Shown piece by piece: positions 51,759 through 59,766 of a DNA stretch of 64,000 nt. Under the pieces are notes generated by a model. That model ran no database searches, had not been told where the DNA came from, and saw only the letters and a program-made list of their open reading frames with translations. How positions within the stretch are numbered: the stretch's first letter is position 1; every line of letters begins with the position of its first letter. Made by a program: the position numbers and the translations under genes. The stretch spans positions 62,001 through 126,000 of the forward strand of contig CALFEQ010000029.1 in assembly GCA_937949945.1 (NCBI GenBank). The letters are read 5' to 3'. Source of the DNA: an uncultured Myxococcales bacterium. GTDB lineage: Bacteria > Myxococcota_A > Polyangia > Polyangiales > Polyangiaceae.

Positions 51759-52232
51759 CGAAGCTCGGTCGTCAGCGGCCCGCGGCGGCCGTCGTCGATG
51801 CGGCGACCGCCGCCTTCGAGGACGCACGCGCGGACGACGCTGCTCGGGCGTGACACTGTCCCATCGCGAACGTCGCGATCGCGTCGCGCAGCATCGTCAC
51901 GCGGAGCGGTAGGTGTCGAGACGGCGAACACAGGACGTGGAACGTCTCTCCGCGTACGACAGATCGAACCCCTCCCGCACCGGATCGAGCTGCCGTCCCG
52001 TCACGGACACTCTGGTTGCGCAAAAACGGCTGCGAGCTCTTCTCCCGCGACGGCGCGCACCCGAAGCTTCGTGAGAGCGCGAAATCGAGCAGGTCCGGCG
52101 GAGACGCGCATGGCCGGCCCTCCGGGCGCTTGGCCGATGCGTTGCGTGCATTCGACAGCGGCATCGACGTGTCCGTACGAAAGGCGTCGCGGCTCGTCGT
52201 CGCGCCGTAGCCAAGGGTCAGCCTCGGGTGAT
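51759..52232. other. 474-nt region without a supportable gene
   Basis: Several open frames cross it on both strands, but none shows a recognisable domain, consistent codon pattern or a ribosome-binding site linked to a start. It lies between the ends of the AraC gene and the start of the sugar-dehydrogenase fusion, whose promoter it should contain. I see no repeat or hairpin of note. Confidence 0.55.
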
Positions 52233-54446
52233 ATGACGCAACACGCCATGGCTCGGCCGTCGTTCGTCCGCACGCGGGGGCTCGGCCCGACGCTCGCCGC
52301 CGCCACCGCAGTCCTCTGCTCGCTCGCGTCGTGCGACGAGCAACTTCCTCGCCCGCTGAACGATGGTGTCGTGAACGGGCCCGACGGAAGCTCGGGCCTC
52401 GACACACGGCCCGTCGCGCCGACGTGCGGGCAGCGCCCGTCCGCGTCCGAAGGCGTCCCCGACGCCGGGCCCCCGAACTGGGACGACGCGAGGATCGAGT
52501 TCGAGCGCGTGACGCTCGCTCCGCTGTCCCGCCCCATCGAGGTCGCCAACAAGGCAGGTCGCTACTTCGTCGCCGAGCAGGGCGGCTTCGTCCGCGAGGT
52601 GTTTCCGAACGAGACGACCTCGGAGGTGGTCCTCGACATCCGCGACTGGATGACCGACGGCTTCGATCAAGGGATCCAGGGCTTCGCCCTCCACCCGAAG
52701 TTCCCTTCGACGCCGTACGCGTACGTCTCGTATACGGCCAAGCCGCCGTCGGGCTCGCGTCCGGAGCTCTTGTTCCAGTCCGTCATCGCCCGCTTCGAGA
52801 GCCTCGACGGCGGCAAGACCTTCGCTCGCGAGACGGAGAAGCGCCTTCTGGTCTGGGACCAGGAGGGCGTGAACCACAACAACGGGTGCCTGGTCTTCGG
52901 CCCCGACGGCTACCTCTACATCGGCTCGGGCGAAGGCGCGTTCCCGAGCGACACGTACTACGAGGCGGCGCTCAAGCTCGACAACCTCCTCGGCAAGATC
53001 CTCCGCATCGACGTCGACTCCGGCGATCCCTACGCGATCCCTTCGACGAACCCCTTCGCGTCGGGCGGCGGTCTGCCGGAGATCTACGCCTACGGGCTGC
53101 GCAACCCGTGGCGGTTCGACTTCGACCCCAAGACCGGACGCCTGTGGGCGGGCGACGTCGGTCAAGTCACCTGGGAGGAGATCAACGAGATCGTCCCGGG
53201 CGGCAACTACGGCTGGGGCTCGCGCGAGGGCCCGGACTGCTTCGAGCCCGGCCCCGGCTGCGACGGAGACTTCATCGATCCCATCATCTACCACGGGCGC
53301 GACGAGGCCAACGCGCTCGTCGGTGGCGTCTTCTACCGCGGAACGAAGGTCCCCGCCCTGACGGACAAGTACGTCTACGGCGACGCCAACCAGAGCAAGT
53401 TCTACGCGGTGCATGCGGACGAGCCGGTCAAGGTCCCGAAGCGGCTGAACGTCGGCACGCTCGGCCGGCGGCCGGTGTCGTTCCGGCTCGACGAGAACGG
53501 CGAGATCCTCGTGGTGTCGTACGTCGGCGCGCTCCTGCGGATGATCCAAGAGCTGCCGCCGCCTCCGCCGACCTCGGTGCCTACGCTCGCCGAGACGGGG
53601 TGCGTCGATCCGAACGATCCCCAGCGGCCCGTCGACGGCCTCTTTCCATACGACGTGAACGTGGGAGCTTGGGCATCGGGCGCGTCGGCGGCGCGCTATC
53701 TGTCGATCCCCGAGGGCACCACGATCTCCGTCGAAGAGAGCGGGCGACTCGTCCTGCCGCCCGGCTCGGTGGCGATGAAGATGCTCAGCGCCGAGGGACG
53801 GCTCGTCGAGACGCAGATGCTCTTCCGAGATGCGGAGGGCTCGTGGCACACGGCTACGTACGCGTCGACGCAGCCGGATGTCGCCCCGTGGCGCATCACC
53901 CAGCGAACGGAGGTACCGCTCCCCTCCGGTCGCTCGTGGGTGGTCGATCCGGACACGTGCACGACGTGCCATACGCAGGAGCGCGGAACGCTCGGACTCG
54001 AGCTCGCGCAGCTCGACCGCGACGGAGTGGACTATGGCGCGCGCCAAGGAAACCCGCTCGCGACGCTGATCGCGGTCGGGATCGTCGACGGCGCCAACCT
54101 GCCCGCCTACCGCCCGTTGCCTCGAATCGACGGGCTCGCGACCGTGGACGCGCGCGCCCGCGCGTACCTCCACGCGAACTGCGCGTTCTGCCACTCCGGG
54201 CGCGACGGAGACCTCGACCTGCGCTTCGACACTCCGTTCTCGAAGACGGCCCTCTGCGGCGTGACCACGGGCAGAGGGACGAGGCTCGTCCCCGGACAGC
54301 CCGAAGCGAGCACGCTGCTCACGGTGCTGCGCTCGGAGGAGCCTGGAACGCAGATGCCGCCGGTCGGAAGGACGGCCGTCGACGAGGGCGCCGTTCTCCT
54401 CGTCGCCGACTTCATTCGCTTCACGAGCGCGTGTCCGAGCCCGTGA
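52233..54446 (+). CDS. PQQ-dependent sugar dehydrogenase fused to a diheme cytochrome c (SO2930-like)
   Basis: A 737-residue secreted protein. A short leader ends in SLASC (lipobox-like). Residues about 70-440 are the six-bladed propeller of PQQ glucose/sorbosone dehydrogenases: FALHPKFPSTPYAYVSYTAK, NHNNGCLVFGPDGYLYIGSG, YAYGLRNPWRFDFDPKTGRL and PGGNYGWGSREGPDC. The C-terminal part (about 465-737) matches the SO2930-type diheme cytochrome family, with heme sites CTTCH (Cys576) and CAFCH (Cys650) and the NPLATLIAVG and MPPVG stretches. So sugar oxidation and electron transfer lie in one chain, probably on the outer side of the membrane. ATG 52233 or 52248 may start it. Confidence 0.85.
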   Translation: MTQHAMARPSFVRTRGLGPTLAAATAVLCSLASCDEQLPRPLNDGVVNGPDGSSGLDTRPVAPTCGQRPSASEGVPDAGPPNWDDARIEFERVTLAPLSRPIEVANKAGRYFVAEQGGFVREVFPNETTSEVVLDIRDWMTDGFDQGIQGFALHPKFPSTPYAYVSYTAKPPSGSRPELLFQSVIARFESLDGGKTFARETEKRLLVWDQEGVNHNNGCLVFGPDGYLYIGSGEGAFPSDTYYEAALKLDNLLGKILRIDVDSGDPYAIPSTNPFASGGGLPEIYAYGLRNPWRFDFDPKTGRLWAGDVGQVTWEEINEIVPGGNYGWGSREGPDCFEPGPGCDGDFIDPIIYHGRDEANALVGGVFYRGTKVPALTDKYVYGDANQSKFYAVHADEPVKVPKRLNVGTLGRRPVSFRLDENGEILVVSYVGALLRMIQELPPPPPTSVPTLAETGCVDPNDPQRPVDGLFPYDVNVGAWASGASAARYLSIPEGTTISVEESGRLVLPPGSVAMKMLSAEGRLVETQMLFRDAEGSWHTATYASTQPDVAPWRITQRTEVPLPSGRSWVVDPDTCTTCHTQERGTLGLELAQLDRDGVDYGARQGNPLATLIAVGIVDGANLPAYRPLPRIDGLATVDARARAYLHANCAFCHSGRDGDLDLRFDTPFSKTALCGVTTGRGTRLVPGQPEASTLLTVLRSEEPGTQMPPVGRTAVDEGAVLLVADFIRFTSACPSP

Positions 54447-54497
54447 GGTCATGAGCGCGCCGGCCTCGGCGCGGCGATGGAAACGATGGAAACGAAA

Positions 54498-54548
54498 GAG
54501 CCACGGGAGGTCGAGCCTTCACGCCCGATTCCCGTGGCTCCTTGTTTT
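54498..54548 (+). terminator. Rho-independent terminator after the dehydrogenase fusion gene
   Basis: GAGCCACGGGA (54498-54508) pairs perfectly with TCCCGTGGCTC (54530-54540), then CTTGTTTTC. The stem is 11 bp, with a 21-nt loop and a T-rich tail. It lies about 50 nt past the stop at 54446 with the right polarity. Confidence 0.85.
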
Positions 54549-54985
54549 CATCCGCGGGCAACGATGGCCCGTCGTGATGCGGGAAGAGACATGACGCGCG
54601 ACGTGACGTGACGTGACCGTCCACGGTCACAGCGTCGGTCGTCTGTCTGCATCCCTCAGCGTGCGTTGCGATCCGGGTCCGCCCGCGCTCTCGCTCGAAG
54701 CATCGAGACTCCTGGGTTCGCGATGTGTAGCTGCTGCTGCTGCCGTCGCGCCTCTCGAAGCGCGATCTCGTCCGACGCTTCAGGAGTGACATACTGGATG
54801 AGCTCGCGCCAGCAGTCTCGTGCGATCGCGCAAATTATTGTGAGACCTTCGCGCCCATGTCGGGCGGTCTTCGTCCACGCGCGCCGAGAGGGCGCGCGCG
54901 GGCTCCGCATGCGCATCTGCGCGAAGCAGCGCTGCGCCGAGCGTGGGCTCGACGCAGCGCTCCGCGACGTCGATCCGCCGCCGTC
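54549..54985. other. Intergenic region with inverted repeat, no firm gene
   Basis: It holds ACGTG-type short repeats at about 54598-54616 running into a perfect inverted repeat GTGACCGT-CC-ACGGTCAC (54613-54630). A short leftward frame at 54656-54916 (86 residues, with RQQQQLHIANPG) has no recognisable domain and I do not call it. There is an AT-rich island, AAATTATTGTGAG, at about 54830. Confidence 0.5.
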
Positions 54986-55783
54986 CTACTTCGCGCCGTT
55001 CATGCAGGCGGCCTTCGCCATCTTCACGAACAGGTCCTTCGCCTGCTCGGCCGGCTCCGTGATCTTGGGATCGCCGAAGCACGTCGTGTTGATGGCGTCG
55101 ACCTTGGTCTGCATCGCCGCCCCGCACTCCGCGCTGAGCAGGTAGTCCTTGCACTCGGCCTGGAGCACGTCCTGGAAGCAGTCCTGCTGCTCCACCTCCG
55201 AGCAGTTGCCGCAGTAGGCCTCGAGGCATCCGTCGGGGATGAAGACGAGGTTGCCGAGCTCACGCCCGCATCCCTTCACTCCCGTGACGTGATCGATGCA
55301 GCCGCGCTGGTTGAACGTCGGCGGGTCGATGATGAAGACCTTCCACTCGGGCTCGCTCGCGCTCTCCGTGAAGATGCATTCTGCACATGCCTTGTTCGTG
55401 AAGAGCTGCCGGGCGTCGGCGCAGTTCTTCGAGGCGGGATCCGCCAAGCACGCGTCCGCCAGCGCCTGGATGGTCCTCTCGTTGCAAGCGTTGCTCGATC
55501 CCTCGGCGGTCGGCTTCACCTCCTTGGGAACGAACGTCGCCTTGGAGTCCTTGCACGTCTCCGGCTCGGCCTCCTCCTCGTCGACAGGAGGAACCGCGCC
55601 GGCGTCCTTCCTCGGAGGACGAGGCTTGCCGGCGTCCTCGGCGCTCTGCGTGGGATCGGCCTCTGTGACCACCTCCTCCGTCGACGAGCACCCCGCCGCG
55701 GCGACGGCCACGAGGGTCCCGAGAGCGGTGACGCTCGCGAGCACGAGCCAATGGTTCGAGCGGAGCCCTGAGCTGTTCTTCAT
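54986..55783 (-). CDS. Cys-rich secreted lipoprotein
   Basis: A 265-residue lipoprotein: signal LVLASVTALGTLVAVAAAGC with the lipidated Cys near residue 32, then an acidic Pro-rich linker of about 40 residues. The mature domain (about 75-265) has many regularly spaced cysteines (SNACNERTIQALADACLAD, KNCADAR, NKACAECIFTE, RGCIDHVTGVKGCGRE, GCLEAYCGNCSEVEQQDCFQ), probably all in disulfides. This pattern is common among myxobacterial surface proteins of unknown role. ATG 55783 has a strong AGGAGGAG site 8 nt upstream, which fixes the start. No function can be assigned. Confidence 0.85.
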   Translation of the reverse strand: MKNSSGLRSNHWLVLASVTALGTLVAVAAAGCSSTEEVVTEADPTQSAEDAGKPRPPRKDAGAVPPVDEEEAEPETCKDSKATFVPKEVKPTAEGSSNACNERTIQALADACLADPASKNCADARQLFTNKACAECIFTESASEPEWKVFIIDPPTFNQRGCIDHVTGVKGCGRELGNLVFIPDGCLEAYCGNCSEVEQQDCFQDVLQAECKDYLLSAECGAAMQTKVDAINTTCFGDPKITEPAEQAKDLFVKMAKAACMNGAK

Positions 55784-56347
55784 ATCGTCGTCTCCTCCTG
55801 CTTTCGCCATGTGCCTCCACCGAGCTCGACCTCGTCGGTCGAGTCGGCCGAGCTCGACGAGCAGTGCGGGGTGCTCGAGCTCACGCCCCTTTCCTGACGA
55901 TCCGTCCTTCCGGATCGACAAGTTCCTAACGGAGACGGTGCGTGAACTGTCAGCGCGAGCGCGCCTCTCGATCGGCCACGATCGGCAGAGCCGCCGAGGC
56001 TCGATCCGAGCTCACCGCCGGAGACGTGCGCTGCGCGTTCGCTCGTTCGACCGTCGCGCGAGCACGCACGCCCCGACTCGTCGAGATCTCTTGCATTCGA
56101 GGCGCGGCGATATGTGCAACCTACATGCCTTCGAACCCGTCGCGCCGAGCCCATCCGCGGCGTGCCCCCACGAGCTCCGCCCTGCGTCTCGGAAGCTCGG
56201 GCGTCGACGGATGAAGCAGAGGCTCGAACGAGCCGCGAAGCGCGCTCGCTTCGACCGCTTCCTGACGTACGGCTCGCCCGTCGGCGCGTGCGCGGCTACC
56301 GTCCCGACGCCGCCCACGACATGACGCAGATCGCGTCTCCGAGGCTC
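55784..56347. other. 564-nt divergent intergenic region
   Basis: It separates the leftward Cys-rich lipoprotein from the rightward lipoprotein and should contain both promoters. No frame on either strand codes a recognisable protein, and I found no RNA gene or clear repeat. It is longer than most gaps in the window. Confidence 0.6.
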
Positions 56348-57106
56348 ATGACCAAAGGCATTCGATTCGCGCTCGTCGCATCGACCCTCCTCGCGCTCGC
56401 ATGCGAGCGCCGCGAGCCTCCGGCTCCCTCGGTGTCACCGTCCGTGAGCCCGCTGCCTCCTCCGCGAGTCGTCGATCCTCCACGGATGGTCGAGCCTCCG
56501 GAGGAGATCGCTCCTCCACCCGAGATCGCCTCACGCGCGGAGTCCGACGCCCCCGCTCCCGCCGTCGGCCCCATGCGTGCCGTACCGGCGGAACGGATCC
56601 CGGCCGCCGTACGGCATCGCGTTCCCGGCGCGATCGTGCACGCCGTCGGCTGGACGGATCGCAACGGAGAGAACCTCGCGGTCTTCTCGCGACGCGAGAC
56701 GACGCACCGAGGACGCCACGGCTCGTCGACGAGCGCCCAGCTCACGATCCAGCACTTCTTGGTCGAGAGCGAGGGTCGCGTGAAAGGCGTCCGGAGCCTC
56801 AAGGAGGCGATCGACCGCTGCGAGGCGGAGCTGCTCCTCGCCTTCCGCGACACGGCCTACGAGCTCACGGACCTCGACGAGGACGGCATCGGAGAGCTCA
56901 CGTTCGCGTATACGCGTGCGTGCCGAAAGAACGCGTCGCCGCCGGGGCTGAAGCTCCTCATGCTCGAGGACGGTACGAAATACATCCTCCGAGGCACGAT
57001 GCGTGACGAGCGAGGCCGCGGCGGCGAACACCGCGTCGACCCGTCCTTCGAGCAGGCGCCGGAGTTCCTCGAGCACGCGAAGCAGGTCTGGGCCAAGGTG
57101 AGCTGA
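56348..57106 (+). CDS. Lipoprotein resembling the M949_RS01915-type surface protein family
   Basis: A 252-residue secreted protein. The leader MTKGIRFALVASTLLALACE ends with a lipobox Cys; a Pro-rich linker (about 25-75) follows. The domain contains IVHAVGWTDRNGENLAVFSR, YELTDLDEDGIGELTFAYTR and LKLLMLEDGTKYILRGTMRD, a combination I associate with the family annotated in databases as M949_RS01915 surface-polysaccharide-related proteins; the match is from memory and needs a profile search. DLDEDGIGE could bind calcium. ATG 56348 is preferred over ATG 56321 because it leaves a better signal peptide. Confidence 0.68.
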   Translation: MTKGIRFALVASTLLALACERREPPAPSVSPSVSPLPPPRVVDPPRMVEPPEEIAPPPEIASRAESDAPAPAVGPMRAVPAERIPAAVRHRVPGAIVHAVGWTDRNGENLAVFSRRETTHRGRHGSSTSAQLTIQHFLVESEGRVKGVRSLKEAIDRCEAELLLAFRDTAYELTDLDEDGIGELTFAYTRACRKNASPPGLKLLMLEDGTKYILRGTMRDERGRGGEHRVDPSFEQAPEFLEHAKQVWAKVS

Positions 57107-57146
57107 GGCCCTCGCGCATCCGCGCCGGCTCGGCGCCGTCGACCCG

Positions 57147-57485
57147 CTACGCTCGACTGCCGCGCTCGAGCAGCTCGCCGACGTAGCGGCGCACGGCCTT
57201 CGCCGTGTCCTCGGACGGCTCGACGAGCTCGAGGCCCATCATCCCCTTGCCGGCCCACCGGACGACGCACGCGATCTCGTGCGTGCCCTCCGGCAACACG
57301 AGCCGGAGCTTCTTCGTCGACCCGACGGGCCACTCGGGCTGACCCTCGTGCGCGATCGCGAGACCGCTGACGCTGATGTCGACGACGTCGAGCGACTCGC
57401 TGATGGGCGGCGCGACCTCGTAGAGGACGCGCGCAGGCAGCTCGGGGACGGGCTTGGCACGGACGTGGCGCCGACGCTCTTGCAT
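57147..57485 (-). CDS. PilZ domain protein
   Basis: A 112-residue cytoplasmic protein that is a single PilZ domain. The c-di-GMP-binding residues are present: the Arg-rich start RRHVRAKP (RxxxR) and DISVSGLAI (DxSxxG). The barrel continues with VRWAGKGMMGLELVEP. Such proteins usually bind cyclic di-GMP and pass the signal to motility or surface systems; some lack partners nearby, as here. ATG 57485 directly precedes the RxxxR motif. It is divergent from the M3 peptidase gene across 106 nt. Confidence 0.92.
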   Translation of the reverse strand: MQERRRHVRAKPVPELPARVLYEVAPPISESLDVVDISVSGLAIAHEGQPEWPVGSTKKLRLVLPEGTHEIACVVRWAGKGMMGLELVEPSEDTAKAVRRYVGELLERGSRA

Positions 57486-57591
57486 GTGAGCCCATCCTAT
57501 CGTGCCTGCGTCGATTCCGGGTGCGCGACGGCACGGTCGGACGGCCCGCCGGCTGGAAAAGGAGCGGCGACTGGTGCAACCTTCGCCGCCC

Positions 57592-59760
57592 ATGAACGCA
57601 TACCGGCTTCGCCTCGTGCTCCCGTCGTCCGTGCTCGTCCTCGCCGCGGCTTGCGGCGGAGAGGCCCCGCCGCCCGCGACGCCGGCCCCCGCGGCCCCGA
57701 CCGCGACCGCGCCGCTCCCGACGAAAGAGGCGGCGCCGGCGCTCGCCGCCTTCGACGTCGATCCGGTCGTCGTCGGCCTCGGCAGGAGCACCGCGGGACC
57801 AGGAGGCCCCGGCGACGTGGAGCTCGCCCGGGCCGGCATCGAGCGGCTGTGCGACGAGAGCCTCGCGCGCGCGAAGGCCACGCTCGAAGAGATCCGCGCG
57901 CTCGACGGCGCGCCGGACGACGCGCTGACGTGGGACACCACCGTCGGCAAGCTCGATCGCGTCAACCTCGCCATCCGCAACGCGGGCGACTTCCCGGCGC
58001 TCATGGCCGTGGCGCACCCGGACGAGGGCGTGCGCGAGAAGGCGAAGCAATGCGAGCCGAAGGTCGACGAGCTCACGACGAGCATCTGGCTCGACGCGAA
58101 GCTCGCGCGCGTCATGAAGAGGTACGCGGCGAAGAAGGAGACGCTGTCGCCGCCGCGCGCGCGGCTGCTCGAGCACACGCTGCGCGACTTCCGGCGCAAC
58201 GGCCTCGACCTCGACGAGAAAGGCCAGGCCCGCATCCGCGAGATCAACGCGGAGCTGACGAAGCTGGGCGTCGAGTTCGACACGAACCTCGCCGAGTCGC
58301 ACCTCGGCGTCACGGCGACCCCGGCGCAGCTCGAGGGTCTGCCGAAGGAGTGGATCGCCTCGCACCCGCCGGGGCCGGACGGGAAGGTCCACATCACGAC
58401 CGATTACCCCGACTACTTCCCGGTCATGCAGTACGCCAAGGACCGGAAGCTCGCCCTCGAGCTGTACAAGCAGTTCGAGAACCGCGCGGCGGACAAGAAC
58501 ATCCCGGTCCTCGACAAGATCCTCGCCCTCCGCGCCGAGAAGGCGAAGCTGCTCGGCTACGCGACGTGGGCGGACTACGTGCTCGAGCCGCGCATGGCGA
58601 AGGACGCGAAGACCGTCGCGGCCTTCCTCGAGGGCCTTCGCAAGCACATCGCGAAGAAGGGCCAGGCGGAGATGGCCGAGCTCAAGGCCGCGCACGTGCG
58701 CCTCGGCGGCAAGGCGACCGACACGATCCCGCCGTCCGATCGCCTCTACCTCGAGGATCAGGTGCGGAAGGCGAAGTACGGCCTCGACTCGCAGGAGGTG
58801 AGCAAGTACTTCGAGGTCCGCCGCGTGAAGGAGGGCCTCCTCACGATCACGTCGAAGCTGTTCGGCATCCAGTACCGCCCCGCGACCGACGCGCCCACGT
58901 GGCACCCGGACGTCGAGGCGATGGACGTCATCGACGCGAACGGCACGGTCCTCGGCCGCTTCTACTTCGACCTGTACCCGCGCGACGCCAAGTACAAGCA
59001 CGCGGCCGTCTTCAGCATCCGCGAGACGGCGAGGATGCCCGACGGCTCGCGCCTCATGCCCATCGCGGCGATCGAGTGCAACTTCCCGAAGCCGGGCGGC
59101 GCGGCGCCGGCGCTCATGAGCCACTCCGACGTGGTCGTCTTCTTCCACGAGTTCGGCCACGTCCTCCACCACATCCTCAGCGAGTCGGAGCTCGCGACGT
59201 TCGCGGGCACGAGCGTCGCGCGCGACTTCGTCGAGTCGCCCTCGCAGATGCTCGAGGAGTGGGCCTGGAACAAGGACACCCTCGCCCTCTTCGCCCGTCA
59301 CCACGACACGAACGAGCCGCTCCCCGCGAAGCTCCACGCGGCGATGCTGCGCTCACGCGGCTTCGGCCGAGCGATCGCGACGCAACGCCAGCTCTACCTC
59401 GCGGCCCTCGATCAGGCCTACCACACGCGCCCGCTGCCCTTCGACACGACGAAGGTCCTCGCCGAAATCCACGACGCGTACATGCCGTTCAAGTACGTGG
59501 AGGGCACGCACTTCCAAGCGAGCTTCGGCCACCTCATCGGCTACGACGCCGGCTACTACGGATACCAGTGGGCCCTGTCGATCGCGCAGGACCTCTTCAC
59601 CCGCTTCAAGAAGGAGGGCCTCATGAACCCGAAGACCGCGGCCGACTACCGTGCCGCGATCCTCGCGCCCGGCGGGAGCGACGAGGCCAGCAACCTGGTC
59701 GCGCGCTTCCTCGGCCGACCGCCCTCCGACGCGGCGTACAAGGCGTTCCTCCTCGAGTGA
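57592..59760 (+). CDS. M3-family zinc oligopeptidase, secreted lipoprotein form
   Basis: A 722-residue metallopeptidase (thimet oligopeptidase/PrlC/Dcp clan). The catalytic site is VVFFHEFGHVLHHI, with zinc ligands His519 and His523 and the catalytic Glu520; the third ligand is a Glu in ESPSQMLEEW about 30 residues on. The C-terminal FGHLIGYDAGYYGYQWALSI is the substrate-binding stretch of the family. Unlike most members it has a lipoprotein leader (LRLVLPSSVLVLAAACGGE) and a Pro/Ala linker, so it acts outside the cytoplasm, probably on short peptides. ATG 57592 is fixed by the leader. It is convergent with the sulfatase-like gene, 6 nt apart. Confidence 0.92.
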   Translation: MNAYRLRLVLPSSVLVLAAACGGEAPPPATPAPAAPTATAPLPTKEAAPALAAFDVDPVVVGLGRSTAGPGGPGDVELARAGIERLCDESLARAKATLEEIRALDGAPDDALTWDTTVGKLDRVNLAIRNAGDFPALMAVAHPDEGVREKAKQCEPKVDELTTSIWLDAKLARVMKRYAAKKETLSPPRARLLEHTLRDFRRNGLDLDEKGQARIREINAELTKLGVEFDTNLAESHLGVTATPAQLEGLPKEWIASHPPGPDGKVHITTDYPDYFPVMQYAKDRKLALELYKQFENRAADKNIPVLDKILALRAEKAKLLGYATWADYVLEPRMAKDAKTVAAFLEGLRKHIAKKGQAEMAELKAAHVRLGGKATDTIPPSDRLYLEDQVRKAKYGLDSQEVSKYFEVRRVKEGLLTITSKLFGIQYRPATDAPTWHPDVEAMDVIDANGTVLGRFYFDLYPRDAKYKHAAVFSIRETARMPDGSRLMPIAAIECNFPKPGGAAPALMSHSDVVVFFHEFGHVLHHILSESELATFAGTSVARDFVESPSQMLEEWAWNKDTLALFARHHDTNEPLPAKLHAAMLRSRGFGRAIATQRQLYLAALDQAYHTRPLPFDTTKVLAEIHDAYMPFKYVEGTHFQASFGHLIGYDAGYYGYQWALSIAQDLFTRFKKEGLMNPKTAADYRAAILAPGGSDEASNLVARFLGRPPSDAAYKAFLLE

Positions 59761-59766
59761 CGGCGC

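Noticed and set aside
51772..52407. A leftward frame between the AraC gene and the dehydrogenase fusion.
   Set aside because: It overlaps the start of a clear gene, has a random-looking Ser/Arg-rich sequence and shows no start context.
54656..54916. A leftward 86-residue frame with a QQQQ stretch.
   Set aside because: No recognisable domain, no ribosome-binding site and a mixed codon pattern; mentioned only as part of the intergenic description.
55942..56214. A rightward frame in the long gap before the 56348 lipoprotein.
   Set aside because: Arg/Ala/Ser-rich with no domain; typical of non-coding GC-rich DNA.
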